A stretch of 64,000 bases of DNA, from NCBI RefSeq assembly GCF_014202765.1, contig NZ_JACHHN010000004.1, positions 333,097 through 397,096 of the forward strand, written 5' to 3'. Position numbers and translations under genes: made by a program. The notes beneath the pieces were generated by a model that was given only the letters and a program-made list of their open reading frames with translations, searched no databases and was not told the DNA's origin. Shown here in pieces: positions 54,681-62,760 of the stretch. Source of the stretch: Silvimonas terrae (GTDB taxonomy: Bacteria; Pseudomonadota; Gammaproteobacteria; Burkholderiales; Chitinibacteraceae). Each line of letters begins with the position of its first letter. The stretch's first letter is position 1.

Positions 54681-55183
54681 GTCTTGCTCCCTGGGGATGG
54701 ATCGCTACCGATCTTATAAACAAACCGCGGCGCATGGTGGCAACAGAGTGGGCGGTTTGTGGGCGATACAGCGTGTTCATACTGAAGGTGTGGGAGGACT
54801 CTGCGCTGTCTTCCTGGCGCAACAAAGTGGTATTAGCGGCCAGAAAAAACCTCACTTCACCCGCTCGGGCGGGCTGCCTTTTGCGGGGTGCATCTGGCGC
54901 GCAGCACCTGTCATTGCTTGGTTTTCCAGCGTCTACCTTTGGGCAGACCACTGGTTTCATCCTCTCTGTCTGACCCTGAAAAAACTGTAGCAAAAACCAC
55001 GCACATTAGCTTTCACCTACCGTACGTCTGACGATATTCAAGTGTCATTTATGCGCGGACAAACGTAAATCCTATAGTCGCAGAGATTGTCGTTACAAAC
55101 GCAATCGAGGGTCTGTGGTTTCACTGCCTGGCCGGTACGGCCAAGGCGGTATACCGGGAAAAAAACAAAGAAAGGAGTACGCA
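54681..55183. other. Promoter region of the OmpA gene; no gene seen
   Basis: Frames across this gap (to 109 codons) lack ribosome sites and have no recognisable content. The 3' part, 55000-55160, is AT-richer and should carry the OmpA promoter and 5' leader. Confidence 0.5.
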
Positions 55184-56242
55184 ATGAAGAAAGCTCGTTT
55201 GGGCCTGACCATTCTGGCCACCCTGATCAGTGCACAGGCGCTATGTGCTGATGATTTCTCCGGTTTCTTTGTCGGCATCAATGGTGGGGTTAACACCTCC
55301 AAAATGAAGGGCGACTTCAGCACCGGCAGCAGCAGCACCTACACCGGCGGCGGCGAATTCGGTTACAACGCCCAGTGGGATAGCACCTGGTTGCTGGGCT
55401 TGTCCGGCTTTTTTGACGGCATCGCCAAGAGCAACCATGACGGCCCCATCGATGGCGAGCAATCCAAGTATGGCGCCAATCTGGGCGGTGCCGACGTCAA
55501 ACTGGGTTACCAGATGAACAGCTGGCTGCCCTACATCAAGCTGGGTTTCGGCCGTCTGAGCGGTTCCGGGCAGAGTAACGATTTTGCCGGCAACGGCCTG
55601 CACGGCGGCGCCGGGCTGGAATACAAACTGGCACCGCACTGGGGTCTGGCCGGCGAATGGACTGCCATGGCGCCGTCCAGCAATGGCGTGAAGTTCCAGA
55701 GCAACAGCTTCACGCTCAACCTGAACTATTACTTTGGCAGCCCGACACCGCCACCAGCACCGGTGGTAGAAGCCCCGGCGCCCGCACCGGCGCCCGCACC
55801 GGCCCCGGCCCCTGCGCCAGAACCGCAAGTGGTGACCAAGCACTTCACGCTCAAGACCGACGTGCTGTTCCCGTTTGATAAAGCCACGCTCAAACCAGAA
55901 GGCAAGGATGCGCTTGACCAGCTGTATCAACAGGTCAAGGCCATGGATCCGAAGGAAGGCAAGGCCATCATTGTCGGTTATACCGACCGCCTGGGTAGCG
56001 ACAAATACAACCAGGAACTCGGCCAGCGCCGGGCACAGGCTGTAGCAGACTATCTGGTGGCACAAGGCGCGCCGGCCGACAAGGTTGAAGCCCAGAGCAA
56101 GGGCAAGGCTGATCCGGTTACCGGTGACACCTGCGCCAAGGTCAAGAACCGCAAGAAGCTGATCGAGTGTCTGGCACCGGATCGCCGCGTGGAAGTAGAT
56201 GTCAGCGGCATCCACGAAGAAACCCAACCGGCAGCCCAGTAA
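55184..56242 (+). CDS. OmpA-family outer-membrane porin/peptidoglycan anchor
   Basis: Product of 352 aa. A signal peptide ([22 protein letters not shown]) precedes an N-terminal eight-stranded barrel ([22 protein letters not shown]... ending [10 protein letters not shown]), a proline-alanine linker ([16 protein letters not shown]) and a C-terminal OmpA domain with [17 protein letters not shown] and [21 protein letters not shown], which binds peptidoglycan. A pair of cysteines ([16 protein letters not shown]) is as in the Neisseria and Bordetella class 4 proteins. ATG 55184 has AAAGGAG. A terminator follows. Confidence 0.92.
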   Translation: MKKARLGLTILATLISAQALCADDFSGFFVGINGGVNTSKMKGDFSTGSSSTYTGGGEFGYNAQWDSTWLLGLSGFFDGIAKSNHDGPIDGEQSKYGANLGGADVKLGYQMNSWLPYIKLGFGRLSGSGQSNDFAGNGLHGGAGLEYKLAPHWGLAGEWTAMAPSSNGVKFQSNSFTLNLNYYFGSPTPPPAPVVEAPAPAPAPAPAPAPAPEPQVVTKHFTLKTDVLFPFDKATLKPEGKDALDQLYQQVKAMDPKEGKAIIVGYTDRLGSDKYNQELGQRRAQAVADYLVAQGAPADKVEAQSKGKADPVTGDTCAKVKNRKKLIECLAPDRRVEVDVSGIHEETQPAAQ

Positions 56243-56272
56243 CCCGTCTTCTGCCTGCCACGAGTACCAACA

Positions 56273-56304
56273 ACAAGGCCCGCATCTGCGGGCCTTGTGC
56301 TTTT
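56273..56304 (+). terminator. Terminator of the OmpA gene
   Basis: ACAAGGCCCGC (56273-56283) pairs with GCGGGCCTTGT (56288-56298), followed by GCTTTT. Confidence 0.8.
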
Positions 56305-56323
56305 CTGGCGTGCGTGGGCAGAC

Positions 56324-56899
56324 TCAGGCCGCAGCAGCCTCCAGCCGGCCACCGTTACGCTTGCGTGCGCGGGCACGGGCAGCCACCAGCGACACCATGC
56401 CCAGACCCAGCAGCGCCCAGGTTTCCGGTTCCGGCACCGGGGTCAGCAGACCGCTGATGCCGTAGTAGCCGCTGCGAGCGCCAGCCGCCAGCGTGCCATC
56501 TACCGTGAGCAGGTAGTTGTGGCCGGAAAAGAAAATTTCCGCGGCGGTGAATACCGGCTCATTCAGGCTCACGCTACCGAAAAAGGTATTGGTAGTGGTA
56601 TCCCACAGCGAGAGCGTAGCGGAGCCAATATTTTGCAGCGAGCCCAGTTGCAGTTGGTTGAAATAGACCTGTTCAGCGTAAGACGTCGGATTGACGCTGA
56701 AAGTGATCGTGTCGCTGAACGACAAGCTGGTCACCGGATTATTGATAAAAAAAGCGGAAGGCGATTGCACCACGCCTAGCGTGTACGCGTGGCTACTGCT
56801 CGCCGGCAGCGGCGGCAGCGGCGCAGGCGTATTTTTGGCCAAGGCACCGGTGGCAGCCAGTGCCAGCGTTACGCCAGCGACAAGTTGATGAACTTTCAT
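56324..56899 (-). CDS. PEP-CTERM exported protein 2
   Basis: Product of 191 aa. A signal peptide (ending GALA-KNTPAPLPP) and beta-rich body (FNQLQLGSLQNIGSATLSLWDTTTNTFFGSVSLNEPVF) precede VPEPETWALLGLGM, a membrane helix and the basic cluster ARARARKR. It is thus an exosortase substrate like the protein at 49532. The body (FSDTITFSVNP, SGHNYLLTVDGTLA) is of the FxDxA-type PEP-CTERM group. Upstream is a candidate sigma-54 promoter, which fits the PrsK/PrsR-type control of such genes. Confidence 0.88.
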   Translation of the reverse strand: MKVHQLVAGVTLALAATGALAKNTPAPLPPLPASSSHAYTLGVVQSPSAFFINNPVTSLSFSDTITFSVNPTSYAEQVYFNQLQLGSLQNIGSATLSLWDTTTNTFFGSVSLNEPVFTAAEIFFSGHNYLLTVDGTLAAGARSGYYGISGLLTPVPEPETWALLGLGMVSLVAARARARKRNGGRLEAAAA

Positions 56900-56974
56900 G
56901 TAAAACCCCTGAATTGTGGTTGACCGATTCTGGCCTGCCCGGCATGGGCTGGCCGTTTTTCTACCCGATCCTTT

Positions 56975-56993
56975 TGCGCAATTTACTGGCCGG
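56975..56993 (-). promoter_or_regulatory. Candidate sigma-54 promoter of PEP-CTERM gene 2
   Basis: On the minus strand GGCCAGTAAATTGC has the invariant GG and GC 10 bases apart with TTGC intact. The -24 element (CGGCCAG) is a weaker match to TGGCACG. It lies about 80 bases upstream of the start codon. Confidence 0.45.
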
Positions 56994-57563
56994 AACATCG
57001 CATCCGGCGTCCCCTCGGTGGAGTCTGGCTTGGCAGCCTTTGATGCCTTGACGCATTTTTCTTGTCTTCATTTTGTAAGAAAAATGCTTCTATCAGCATT
57101 TCTTTAAGCCAAATTTAATTCGAAAGCTTCTGTAAGTAAAATAACGCTTTGCTTATTTACCAGCCAGCCAACGCCCCTGCAAACCGACAGCAAATAAAAC
57201 AGATTTGTATTAAATCTTGTAAGTAATCGTTATGAATTGAGCAAATATGCGGGTTTAGTCGATCATTCAGGAAATGCTTATTTTTATTTCTTATGGTTTT
57301 CTTACGCATCAAAGTAAGCCCTGCGTGATAAACGACTTCCAGACAGCCGGTAGGATGGCTTTGCAACAAGCCACTCATCGGCAGCACTCAGAAAATCTGT
57401 AAGCACCAATACAGAATAAGAACGCACTTTTTGCACAACAACGGTGCGTATAGACCGGCATGGCGTGATCAACGCCCGTTAAAAAGCCCGGTCAACGCAA
57501 TGCGCTGCCGGGCGGATGAAGATGGTCGATGAGGGGCGCGGGGCGACAGGCCCTGCCTGCGCG
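56994..57563. other. AT-rich region between PEP-CTERM gene 2 and the MarR gene; no gene seen
   Basis: This stretch is clearly AT-richer than its neighbours, with runs such as TTTATTTCTTATGG. No ribosome-bound frame, tRNA or mosaic repeat is visible. It may hold distal regulatory sites for the PEP-CTERM gene and the 3' end of the MarR transcript. Confidence 0.45.
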
Positions 57564-58040
57564 CTAGCGGTCGTTTTCCAGGTTTTGCCTGACCACGGCC
57601 AGGGCATCCAGCAATGCCACACACTGCGGCACTGACAAGCCGGCAACGCCCAGATCGGCCACCTCTCGCGCATGCTCGCGGGCAACCGCAAACAACTGCT
57701 CGCCGGTACAGGAAAGCCGTAGATGCACATTGCGCCGGTCCGCCGCGTCTGGCTCTGCTTCCAGCAAGCCACGATCTTTCAGGCCTTTGATCAGCCGCGC
57801 CAGCTGGGCTTTGTCCCGCCCGGAGTGTGCAACCAGATCACTTTGCGTTGCCCCTGGGTAGCGCGCAAAAAAGCCCATGGCTTTGTGTTCCATGTGGGTG
57901 AGCTCTTGCGCATCGTCCCGCATGGCCCGGTACTGGCGTGAGCGGTACAGGTGCATGACGGTGTGGATCGCTTCAAAAACCGCCTCGGCTGTGTCGTGAC
58001 GGTTGACATTATCAACTGTATTTTGCATGATGGGAGACAT
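57564..58040 (-). CDS. MarR-family transcriptional repressor
   Basis: Product of 158 aa. The winged helix spans residues about 50-105 with KAMGFFARYPGATQSDLVAHSGRDKAQLARLIKGLKDRGLLE and the wing EAEPDAADRRNVHLRLSCTG, matching MarR. The start is uncertain: ATG 58040, 58028 and TTG 58046 all lack a clear Shine-Dalgarno. It is divergent from the siderophore-interacting reductase at 58062 by only about 21-33 bases, and two matching palindromic sites overlap its 5' end and the target's promoter. It most likely represses both genes and responds to an unknown ligand. Confidence 0.83.
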   Translation of the reverse strand: MSPIMQNTVDNVNRHDTAEAVFEAIHTVMHLYRSRQYRAMRDDAQELTHMEHKAMGFFARYPGATQSDLVAHSGRDKAQLARLIKGLKDRGLLEAEPDAADRRNVHLRLSCTGEQLFAVAREHAREVADLGVAGLSVPQCVALLDALAVVRQNLENDR

Positions 58041-58047
58041 TATCAAC
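58002..58047 (+). promoter_or_regulatory. Promoter of the siderophore reductase gene with two MarR-type operators
   Basis: TTGACA (58003-58008), a 17-base spacer and CATGAT (58026-58031) give a good promoter for the gene at 58062. The -35 sits inside the palindrome GTTGACATTATCAAC (58002-58016), and GACATTATCAAC recurs at 58036-58047 over the predicted +1. The copies are 31 bases (three helical turns) apart, so two dimers could bind one DNA face and block the promoter. Confidence 0.7.
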
Positions 58048-58061
58048 TAAAAGGTCATGCT

Positions 58062-58802
58062 ATGGAATCCACCAAGCCGCCACGCCGTATTGAACGCGTC
58101 CGCCATGAAATCCGGATGAGAACTGCCACCGTCCGCCAGATCACGCCGGTGGGCAAGCATTTTGTGGCCGTCACCTTTGCGGGTGAGGCGCTGGCCGACT
58201 TTGTTTCTGCCTCTTTTGACGATCACATCAAGTTCATTTTCAACGATGACAACGGCGAGCAACTGCGCCGGGATTACACACCACGTCACTTTAACCAGCA
58301 GACCGGTGAGCTGACCATTGAGTTTGATCTGTCGCATGCCGGTAAAGCCGCCAACTGGGCGCGCACCGCCCAAGCCGGGACCGAGTCCATCATTGCCGGA
58401 CCGCGCGGCTCAATGATCATTCCGGCGGATTTTGACTGGCATCTCTTGATTGCAGACGGCAGCGGCATGCCGGCCATCCGCCGCCGTCTGGAAGAATTAC
58501 CGGCCTCAGCCAGGGCGCTGGTCATCAGCCTGGTGAGCGACGAAGCCGATGGCGTGCTGAGCGCTAGCGCAGCCCAGGTCTCGCAACAGTGCGTCAACAA
58601 CGCCGACGCCCTGCTGGCAGCCGTGCGCGCGCTACCATTGCCTGCGGGTGAAGGCTTTGTCTGGGCCGCCGGCGAACTGGCTGTCATGCAGACCCTGCGT
58701 CAAGTGCTGATCACAGAGAAACAGCTGCCCAAGGAACTGATGCGCGTCGCCGCGTACTGGAAACCCGAGGCCGCCGGTTTTCACGAGAACCTGGAAGACT
58801 AA
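58062..58802 (+). CDS. Siderophore-interacting FAD/NAD(P)H reductase (SIP/ViuB family)
   Basis: Product of 246 aa from ATG 58062. The flavin-binding barrel has RRDYTPRHFNQQTGELTIEFDLS (R-x-Y-T/S box, near 70-92) and the NAD(P) domain has WHLLIADGSGMPAIRRRLEELP near 127-148; the C-terminal MRVAAYWKPEAAGFHE is the family signature. The cytoplasmic enzyme reduces ferric siderophores to release iron. It is controlled by the adjacent MarR-like protein rather than by an obvious Fur box, which is less usual for this family. A tandem repeat array follows it. Confidence 0.88.
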   Translation: MESTKPPRRIERVRHEIRMRTATVRQITPVGKHFVAVTFAGEALADFVSASFDDHIKFIFNDDNGEQLRRDYTPRHFNQQTGELTIEFDLSHAGKAANWARTAQAGTESIIAGPRGSMIIPADFDWHLLIADGSGMPAIRRRLEELPASARALVISLVSDEADGVLSASAAQVSQQCVNNADALLAAVRALPLPAGEGFVWAAGELAVMQTLRQVLITEKQLPKELMRVAAYWKPEAAGFHENLED

Positions 58803-58824
58803 GTTTCACGGCCGCCCAGCGGAA

Positions 58825-59465
58825 ATCCGGGCTACGGTGCGGGGGCAACCTGATCAGTACGCCATGGATAGATGCCCGGTCGTAGCCCGGATGAAGCGCA
58901 GCGGGAATCCGGGGTGGCAACGCTGGCAAGAATGGTTCATTTCCACCTTCCCGTTGCTGAGAGGACGAAATCGACACGCCAAACAACGCATGCTTGCCCC
59001 GATTGCCACCCCGGATTCCCGCCTGCGGCTCCATCCGGGCTACGGTGCGGGGGCACCCTGGTCAGTACGCCATGGATAGATGCCCGGTCGTAGCCCGGAT
59101 GAAGCGCAGCGGGAATCCGCGGTGGCAACACTGGCAAGAATGGTTCATTTCCATCTTACCGTTGCAGAGCGGACGAAATCGAAACGCCAAACAACGCATG
59201 CTTACCCCGATTGCCCCCCGGATTCCCGCCTGCGGCTCCATCCGGGCTACGGTGCAGGGGCAACCTGGTAGCACGCCATGGATAGATGGCCGGGCGTAGC
59301 CCGGATGAAGCGCAGCGGGAATCCAGGGTGGCAGTGCTGGCAAGAATGGTTCATTTCCACCTTGCCGTTGCAGCGCGGGCGAAATCGAAACGCCAAACAA
59401 CGCATGCTTGCCCCGATTGCCACCCCGGATTTCCGCCTGCGGCTCCATCCGGGCTACGGTGCGGG
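58825..59465. repeat. Three tandem copies of a ~207-bp unit built on REP-like ends
   Basis: GTAGCCCGGATGAAGCGCAG starts at 58882, 59090 and 59296, giving periods of 208 and 206 bases, with a partial copy before 58882. Each unit holds a REP-like half, a ~120-base spacer with GGCAAGAATGGTTCATTTCC and CAAACAACGCATGCTT, then the reverse REP half GGATTCCCGCCTGCGGCTCC and a CGCCATGGATAGATG joint. The three spacers are nearly identical, so the array arose by recent duplication. Too long and too few for CRISPR; small frames here are repeat-derived. No gene in 58803-59564. Confidence 0.9.
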
Positions 59466-59564
59466 AAGACCAAGGGCTAGCCTGCCGCCTGCCCGGCAGG
59501 GCTCATGTCGGCCCGCAGGTTTTCTAGAATGGGACTTCCGCCAATACAGTACGGGAGTCCCGCT

Positions 59565-59873
59565 ATGGTTAGTCTTGCCATTTACGCAGAGCTGAAAGCC
59601 AAACCCGGCAAAGCCGCAGAGGTTGAAGCGTTCCTGAAAAGTGCATTGCCGCTGGCCAATGCCGAAGCGGGAACCACCGTCTGGTTTGCGCTGAAACTGG
59701 CGCCGGATATCTATGGCATTTTCGATGCCTTTGCCGATGAAGACAGCCGGACCGCGCATTTACAAGGGCCGATTGCCGCCGCGCTGATGGCCAACGCCAG
59801 CGAGTTGCTGGATGGCCCACCCGCCATTCACAAGGTCGATGTGCTGGCCGCCAAGTTAAGTCACCAGGGTTGA
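59565..59873 (+). CDS. Small ABM-fold protein, probable quinol monooxygenase-like
   Basis: Product of 102 aa. MVSLAIYAELKAKPGKAAEVEAFLKSALPLANAEAGTTVWFALK has the antibiotic biosynthesis monooxygenase (ABM) pattern, and FDAFADEDSRTAHLQGPIAAALM completes it. Such dimers act on quinols or are of unknown activity. ATG 59565 is the first methionine of the domain. The leader before it has an imperfect GGGACT...AGTCCC stem that encloses the ribosome site, so translation may be limited. It is separate from the heme genes that follow. Confidence 0.8.
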   Translation: MVSLAIYAELKAKPGKAAEVEAFLKSALPLANAEAGTTVWFALKLAPDIYGIFDAFADEDSRTAHLQGPIAAALMANASELLDGPPAIHKVDVLAAKLSHQG

Positions 59874-60021
59874 TCTGCCTGCCGGCGTGACCCATGCCCA
59901 CCCGTCAAACGGGGCATGGGGCCGTCACCCCGGCCAATGCCGTTTGTGCAGGCACTCGGCCTGACCAGCGCGGCTGCCCGCGCGGGCGTGCCGCGACATA
60001 TATTATCTACTACATCTTGTT

Positions 60022-60037
60022 AATGAGAATGGTTATC
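60022..60037 (+). promoter_or_regulatory. Fur box upstream of hemP
   Basis: AATGAGAATGGTTATC matches 13 of 16 bases of the consensus AATGATAATCATTATC. It ends 15 bases before the hemP start, so it should cover the promoter and repress the heme uptake genes when iron is sufficient. Confidence 0.8.
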
Positions 60038-60052
60038 GTTTACTATTGAGAA

Positions 60053-60223
60053 ATGGAACGACGACCACGCCCTTTGATGACCACTCCCCCTACCGCCAGC
60101 CAGACGCAGGTGGTGGATAGCCGCAGCCTGCTGCAGCCCGGGCAATCGGTGATCATCAAACACAACGGCGTGTTGTACACCCTGCGTGAGACGCGCCAGG
60201 GCAAGTTGATCCTGACCAAGTAA
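60053..60223 (+). CDS. hemP: Hemin uptake protein HemP
   Basis: A 56-residue product. The family core is clear: VVDSRSLLQPGQSVIIKHNG (20-39) and YTLRETRQGKLILTK at the C-terminus, matching the HemP/HmuP signature VDSxxLxxG...HxGxxYxLRxTRxGKLILTK. HmuP in some alpha- and betaproteobacteria is a coactivator required for heme-receptor transcription. ATG 60053 is taken as start; a second ATG at 60077 is possible. A Fur box lies immediately upstream and the TonB-dependent receptor gene follows after 199 bases. Confidence 0.9.
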   Translation: MERRPRPLMTTPPTASQTQVVDSRSLLQPGQSVIIKHNGVLYTLRETRQGKLILTK

Positions 60224-60422
60224 CCGGTCCACACACACAACAATCACAACAACCGCGCATGCCAGCCGGACCCGGCCCGCGTCTGCCTCCCAGACGCCGC
60301 CGGGCAGCCAGCCGCGCCGGGCTTTGCACCTGCTCAGAACAACCGCAAAGCCCCGGAACCGCTCTGGCTGCACGCATGGCAATCCTCGCCGCCAGGCTGG
60401 CTTCCAATTCCAAGGAACTGGC

Positions 60423-62636
60423 ATGAACCGCACCCAGCACACGCTTGCGCTGAGCCTGATGGCTTGCGCACTCCATTCTGCGTTCGCCGCAGATGCACCC
60501 GCCACCGCCAAACCGGCAGCCGCCACGGCCAGCGCCAGCAGCGCGCTTTCTACCGTGGTGGTCACCGCCACGCGCACGGAAAAAACCCTGGATGAACTGC
60601 CGCCGTCGGTCACTACCACCGACCGCAGCACGCTGGATGACAACTTCATCCGCGACTTCACCGATCTGGGGGATCGCGCCGAGCCCGGCATCACCATCAC
60701 CCGCCAGCCGCGCTATGGTGGCACCAATATCAATATCCGCGGGCTGGAAGGCAACCGCATCCTGATGCTGGTCGATGGTATTCGCCTGCCCAGTACCTTC
60801 AGTTTCTCTGGCCGCGACACCTTTATTGGCCAGGACATGGTGGATTTCGGTTCGCTGGCGGCGATCGATATCGTGCGCGGGCCGGGTTCGACCCTGTATG
60901 GCTCGTCGGCGCTGGGCGGGATTGTCGGCCTGCGTACGCTGGACCCGTCCGATCTGTTGAAGGGTGGCAAAAAGCTGGGTGGCCGGGCCGATGCCGATTA
61001 CGACAGCGCCGACACCAGCTACGGTGGCCGCGCCTCGGTGGCCGGGGAAATGGCCGAAGGTACGTTCTGGCTGGCGCAAGTCGGCGGCCGCAAAGGCAAC
61101 GAACTGGATAACAAAGGTGAGAACGGGGGCACCGGCGCCAATCGCACCGAGCCCGATCCGCAAAATACCGAAAGCCGTAACGCCCTGGGCAAGTTGCAGC
61201 ATTACTTTGAAGGCGGCCACAAGCTGGGCGTAACCGGCGAATATCGCAACACCACCACCGATACCAATCTGCTGGAAGACCTCTCCAGCTCCGTCAAATC
61301 CAGCCGCGCCACGGATGAACAAACCCGCAAGCGCCTCTCGCTGGATTACGACTACACCGCGCCGGATGCCAATCAGTGGGTCGACTCCGCCACCGCCCGT
61401 GTGTATTGGCAAACGCTCGACAGCGATCAGCATCGCTATCAGGTACGCACCACCGCTGCCGACTACCAGCGCGACGGCCAGTACACCGAGAGCATGAAAG
61501 GCACCAACGGCCAGTTGGTAAAGCGGTTTGACGGCCAAATCAGCCAGGAATGGGTGGTCGGCGGCGAATGGTGGCAATCGCGCACCACCGAGTTTGCCGC
61601 AGGCAAGCCAGACTCCAGCACCATCAACACGCGGACGGTGCCGATCACCAACATCACGCAGTACGGCTTGTTTGCGCAGGACGAGATCGGCTTTGGTGGC
61701 GGGCGTTTTAGCCTGACGCCGGGTATCCGCTATGACAACTATCGGCAGAATCCGGAAATCGACCCGATTCTGGCCGCGCAGATTGCCGCCGGGACCGCTG
61801 TGACGCCCAAAGATCAAAGCGACAGCAAGTTTTCCCCAAAGCTGATGGCCAGCTGGAAAGCCACCGAAACACTGACCCTCTACGGCCAGTACGCGCAGGG
61901 GTTCCGCGCCCCCAGCGTGGTCGAGGTCAATGGCGAATTCACCAACGCGGCCTTTGGCTACACGCTGGTGCCCAATCCGGACCTCAAGCCGGAAACCAGT
62001 TCCGGTTACGAGTTTGGCGCCCGCTTTGGCACCGACCAATTGGGCGGCACGGCCACGGTGTACGACAACCGGTATCGCAACTTTATTGAGCAAGTCACGC
62101 TGCAACAGGGTGACGCGGGCTGGGTGGCGGGTTACCCGGCAGGGGTGTTCCAGAACATCAACATTGATCGCGCGCGGATTTACGGCGCAGAAGCCAGCGG
62201 CCACTGGCAGTTCTTGCCCAACTGGCACAGCAATGCCTCGCTGGCCTACGCCGTGGGTGTAAACGAAACCGAACATACCTGGCTGGACTCTGTCGCTCCG
62301 CTCAAGGCTGTGTTCAACGTCGGCTATGCGGTCAGCCAGTGGGGTGTGGATGGCTCGCTGACCGCCGCCAGCGCCAAGCGTCATGTTTCCAGCAATACCT
62401 TGTTTGAGGCTCCCGGTTACGGCGTGGTCGATTTCTCTGGCTGGTACAAGCCGGTGAAAGACCTGCGCCTGTCTGCCGGCGTATTCAACCTGTTTGATCA
62501 CAAGTACTGGAACAGCCAGGACCGCCAATCCAGCAACGGCGGCCCAGGCACCTTGCTGCAGGCAGACAACGTCGCCATCGACCGCTACACGCAGCCTGGC
62601 CGTAGTTTCCGCGTCGCTGCCAGCTATCTGTTCTAA
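60423..62636 (+). CDS. TonB-dependent heme/hemoglobin receptor
   Basis: Outer-membrane receptor of 737 aa from ATG 60423 (AAGGAAC upstream). After a signal peptide (ending AFA-ADAPA) come the TonB box region STVVVTATRTEKTLDELP, a plug with NINIRGLEGNRILMLVDGIR and a 22-strand barrel ending RSFRVAASYLF. It contains the FRAP (GFRAPSVVE) and NPDL (VPNPDLKPET) boxes of the heme receptor family. The histidine usually found between these boxes, important for heme use in HemR, is absent, so the ligand contact may differ. The position between hemP and hemS argues for heme or a hemoprotein as substrate. Confidence 0.88.
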   Translation: MNRTQHTLALSLMACALHSAFAADAPATAKPAAATASASSALSTVVVTATRTEKTLDELPPSVTTTDRSTLDDNFIRDFTDLGDRAEPGITITRQPRYGGTNINIRGLEGNRILMLVDGIRLPSTFSFSGRDTFIGQDMVDFGSLAAIDIVRGPGSTLYGSSALGGIVGLRTLDPSDLLKGGKKLGGRADADYDSADTSYGGRASVAGEMAEGTFWLAQVGGRKGNELDNKGENGGTGANRTEPDPQNTESRNALGKLQHYFEGGHKLGVTGEYRNTTTDTNLLEDLSSSVKSSRATDEQTRKRLSLDYDYTAPDANQWVDSATARVYWQTLDSDQHRYQVRTTAADYQRDGQYTESMKGTNGQLVKRFDGQISQEWVVGGEWWQSRTTEFAAGKPDSSTINTRTVPITNITQYGLFAQDEIGFGGGRFSLTPGIRYDNYRQNPEIDPILAAQIAAGTAVTPKDQSDSKFSPKLMASWKATETLTLYGQYAQGFRAPSVVEVNGEFTNAAFGYTLVPNPDLKPETSSGYEFGARFGTDQLGGTATVYDNRYRNFIEQVTLQQGDAGWVAGYPAGVFQNINIDRARIYGAEASGHWQFLPNWHSNASLAYAVGVNETEHTWLDSVAPLKAVFNVGYAVSQWGVDGSLTAASAKRHVSSNTLFEAPGYGVVDFSGWYKPVKDLRLSAGVFNLFDHKYWNSQDRQSSNGGPGTLLQADNVAIDRYTQPGRSFRVAASYLF

Positions 62637-62695
62637 GGCCAGCAGACCCGTTTTAACCACGCAGCAGTTGCGAGTATCGCACTGCTTTTTCTCCG

Positions 62696-62735
62696 GCCTG
62701 ACCACGCTTGTTCTGGGTGGTCAGGCGGTTTTTTT
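62696..62735 (+). terminator. Intrinsic terminator or attenuator between receptor and hemS genes
   Basis: GCCTGACCAC (62696-62705) pairs with GTGGTCAGGC (62717-62726), and seven T bases follow. It lies between two genes of one pathway on the same strand, so it probably lowers expression of the downstream genes relative to the receptor. Confidence 0.85.
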
Positions 62736-62760
62736 GCCATTTACCGACCAGAGGTCCGAC

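Noticed and set aside
58825-59465. Possible CRISPR array
   Set aside because: The repeat period is about 207 bases, the unit is nearly identical throughout, there are no unique spacers and no cas genes.
60156-62705. An 849-codon open frame on the minus strand opposite the heme receptor gene
   Set aside because: High GC content makes long antisense frames common. The plus-strand receptor has clear family motifs and a ribosome site; the antisense product has none.
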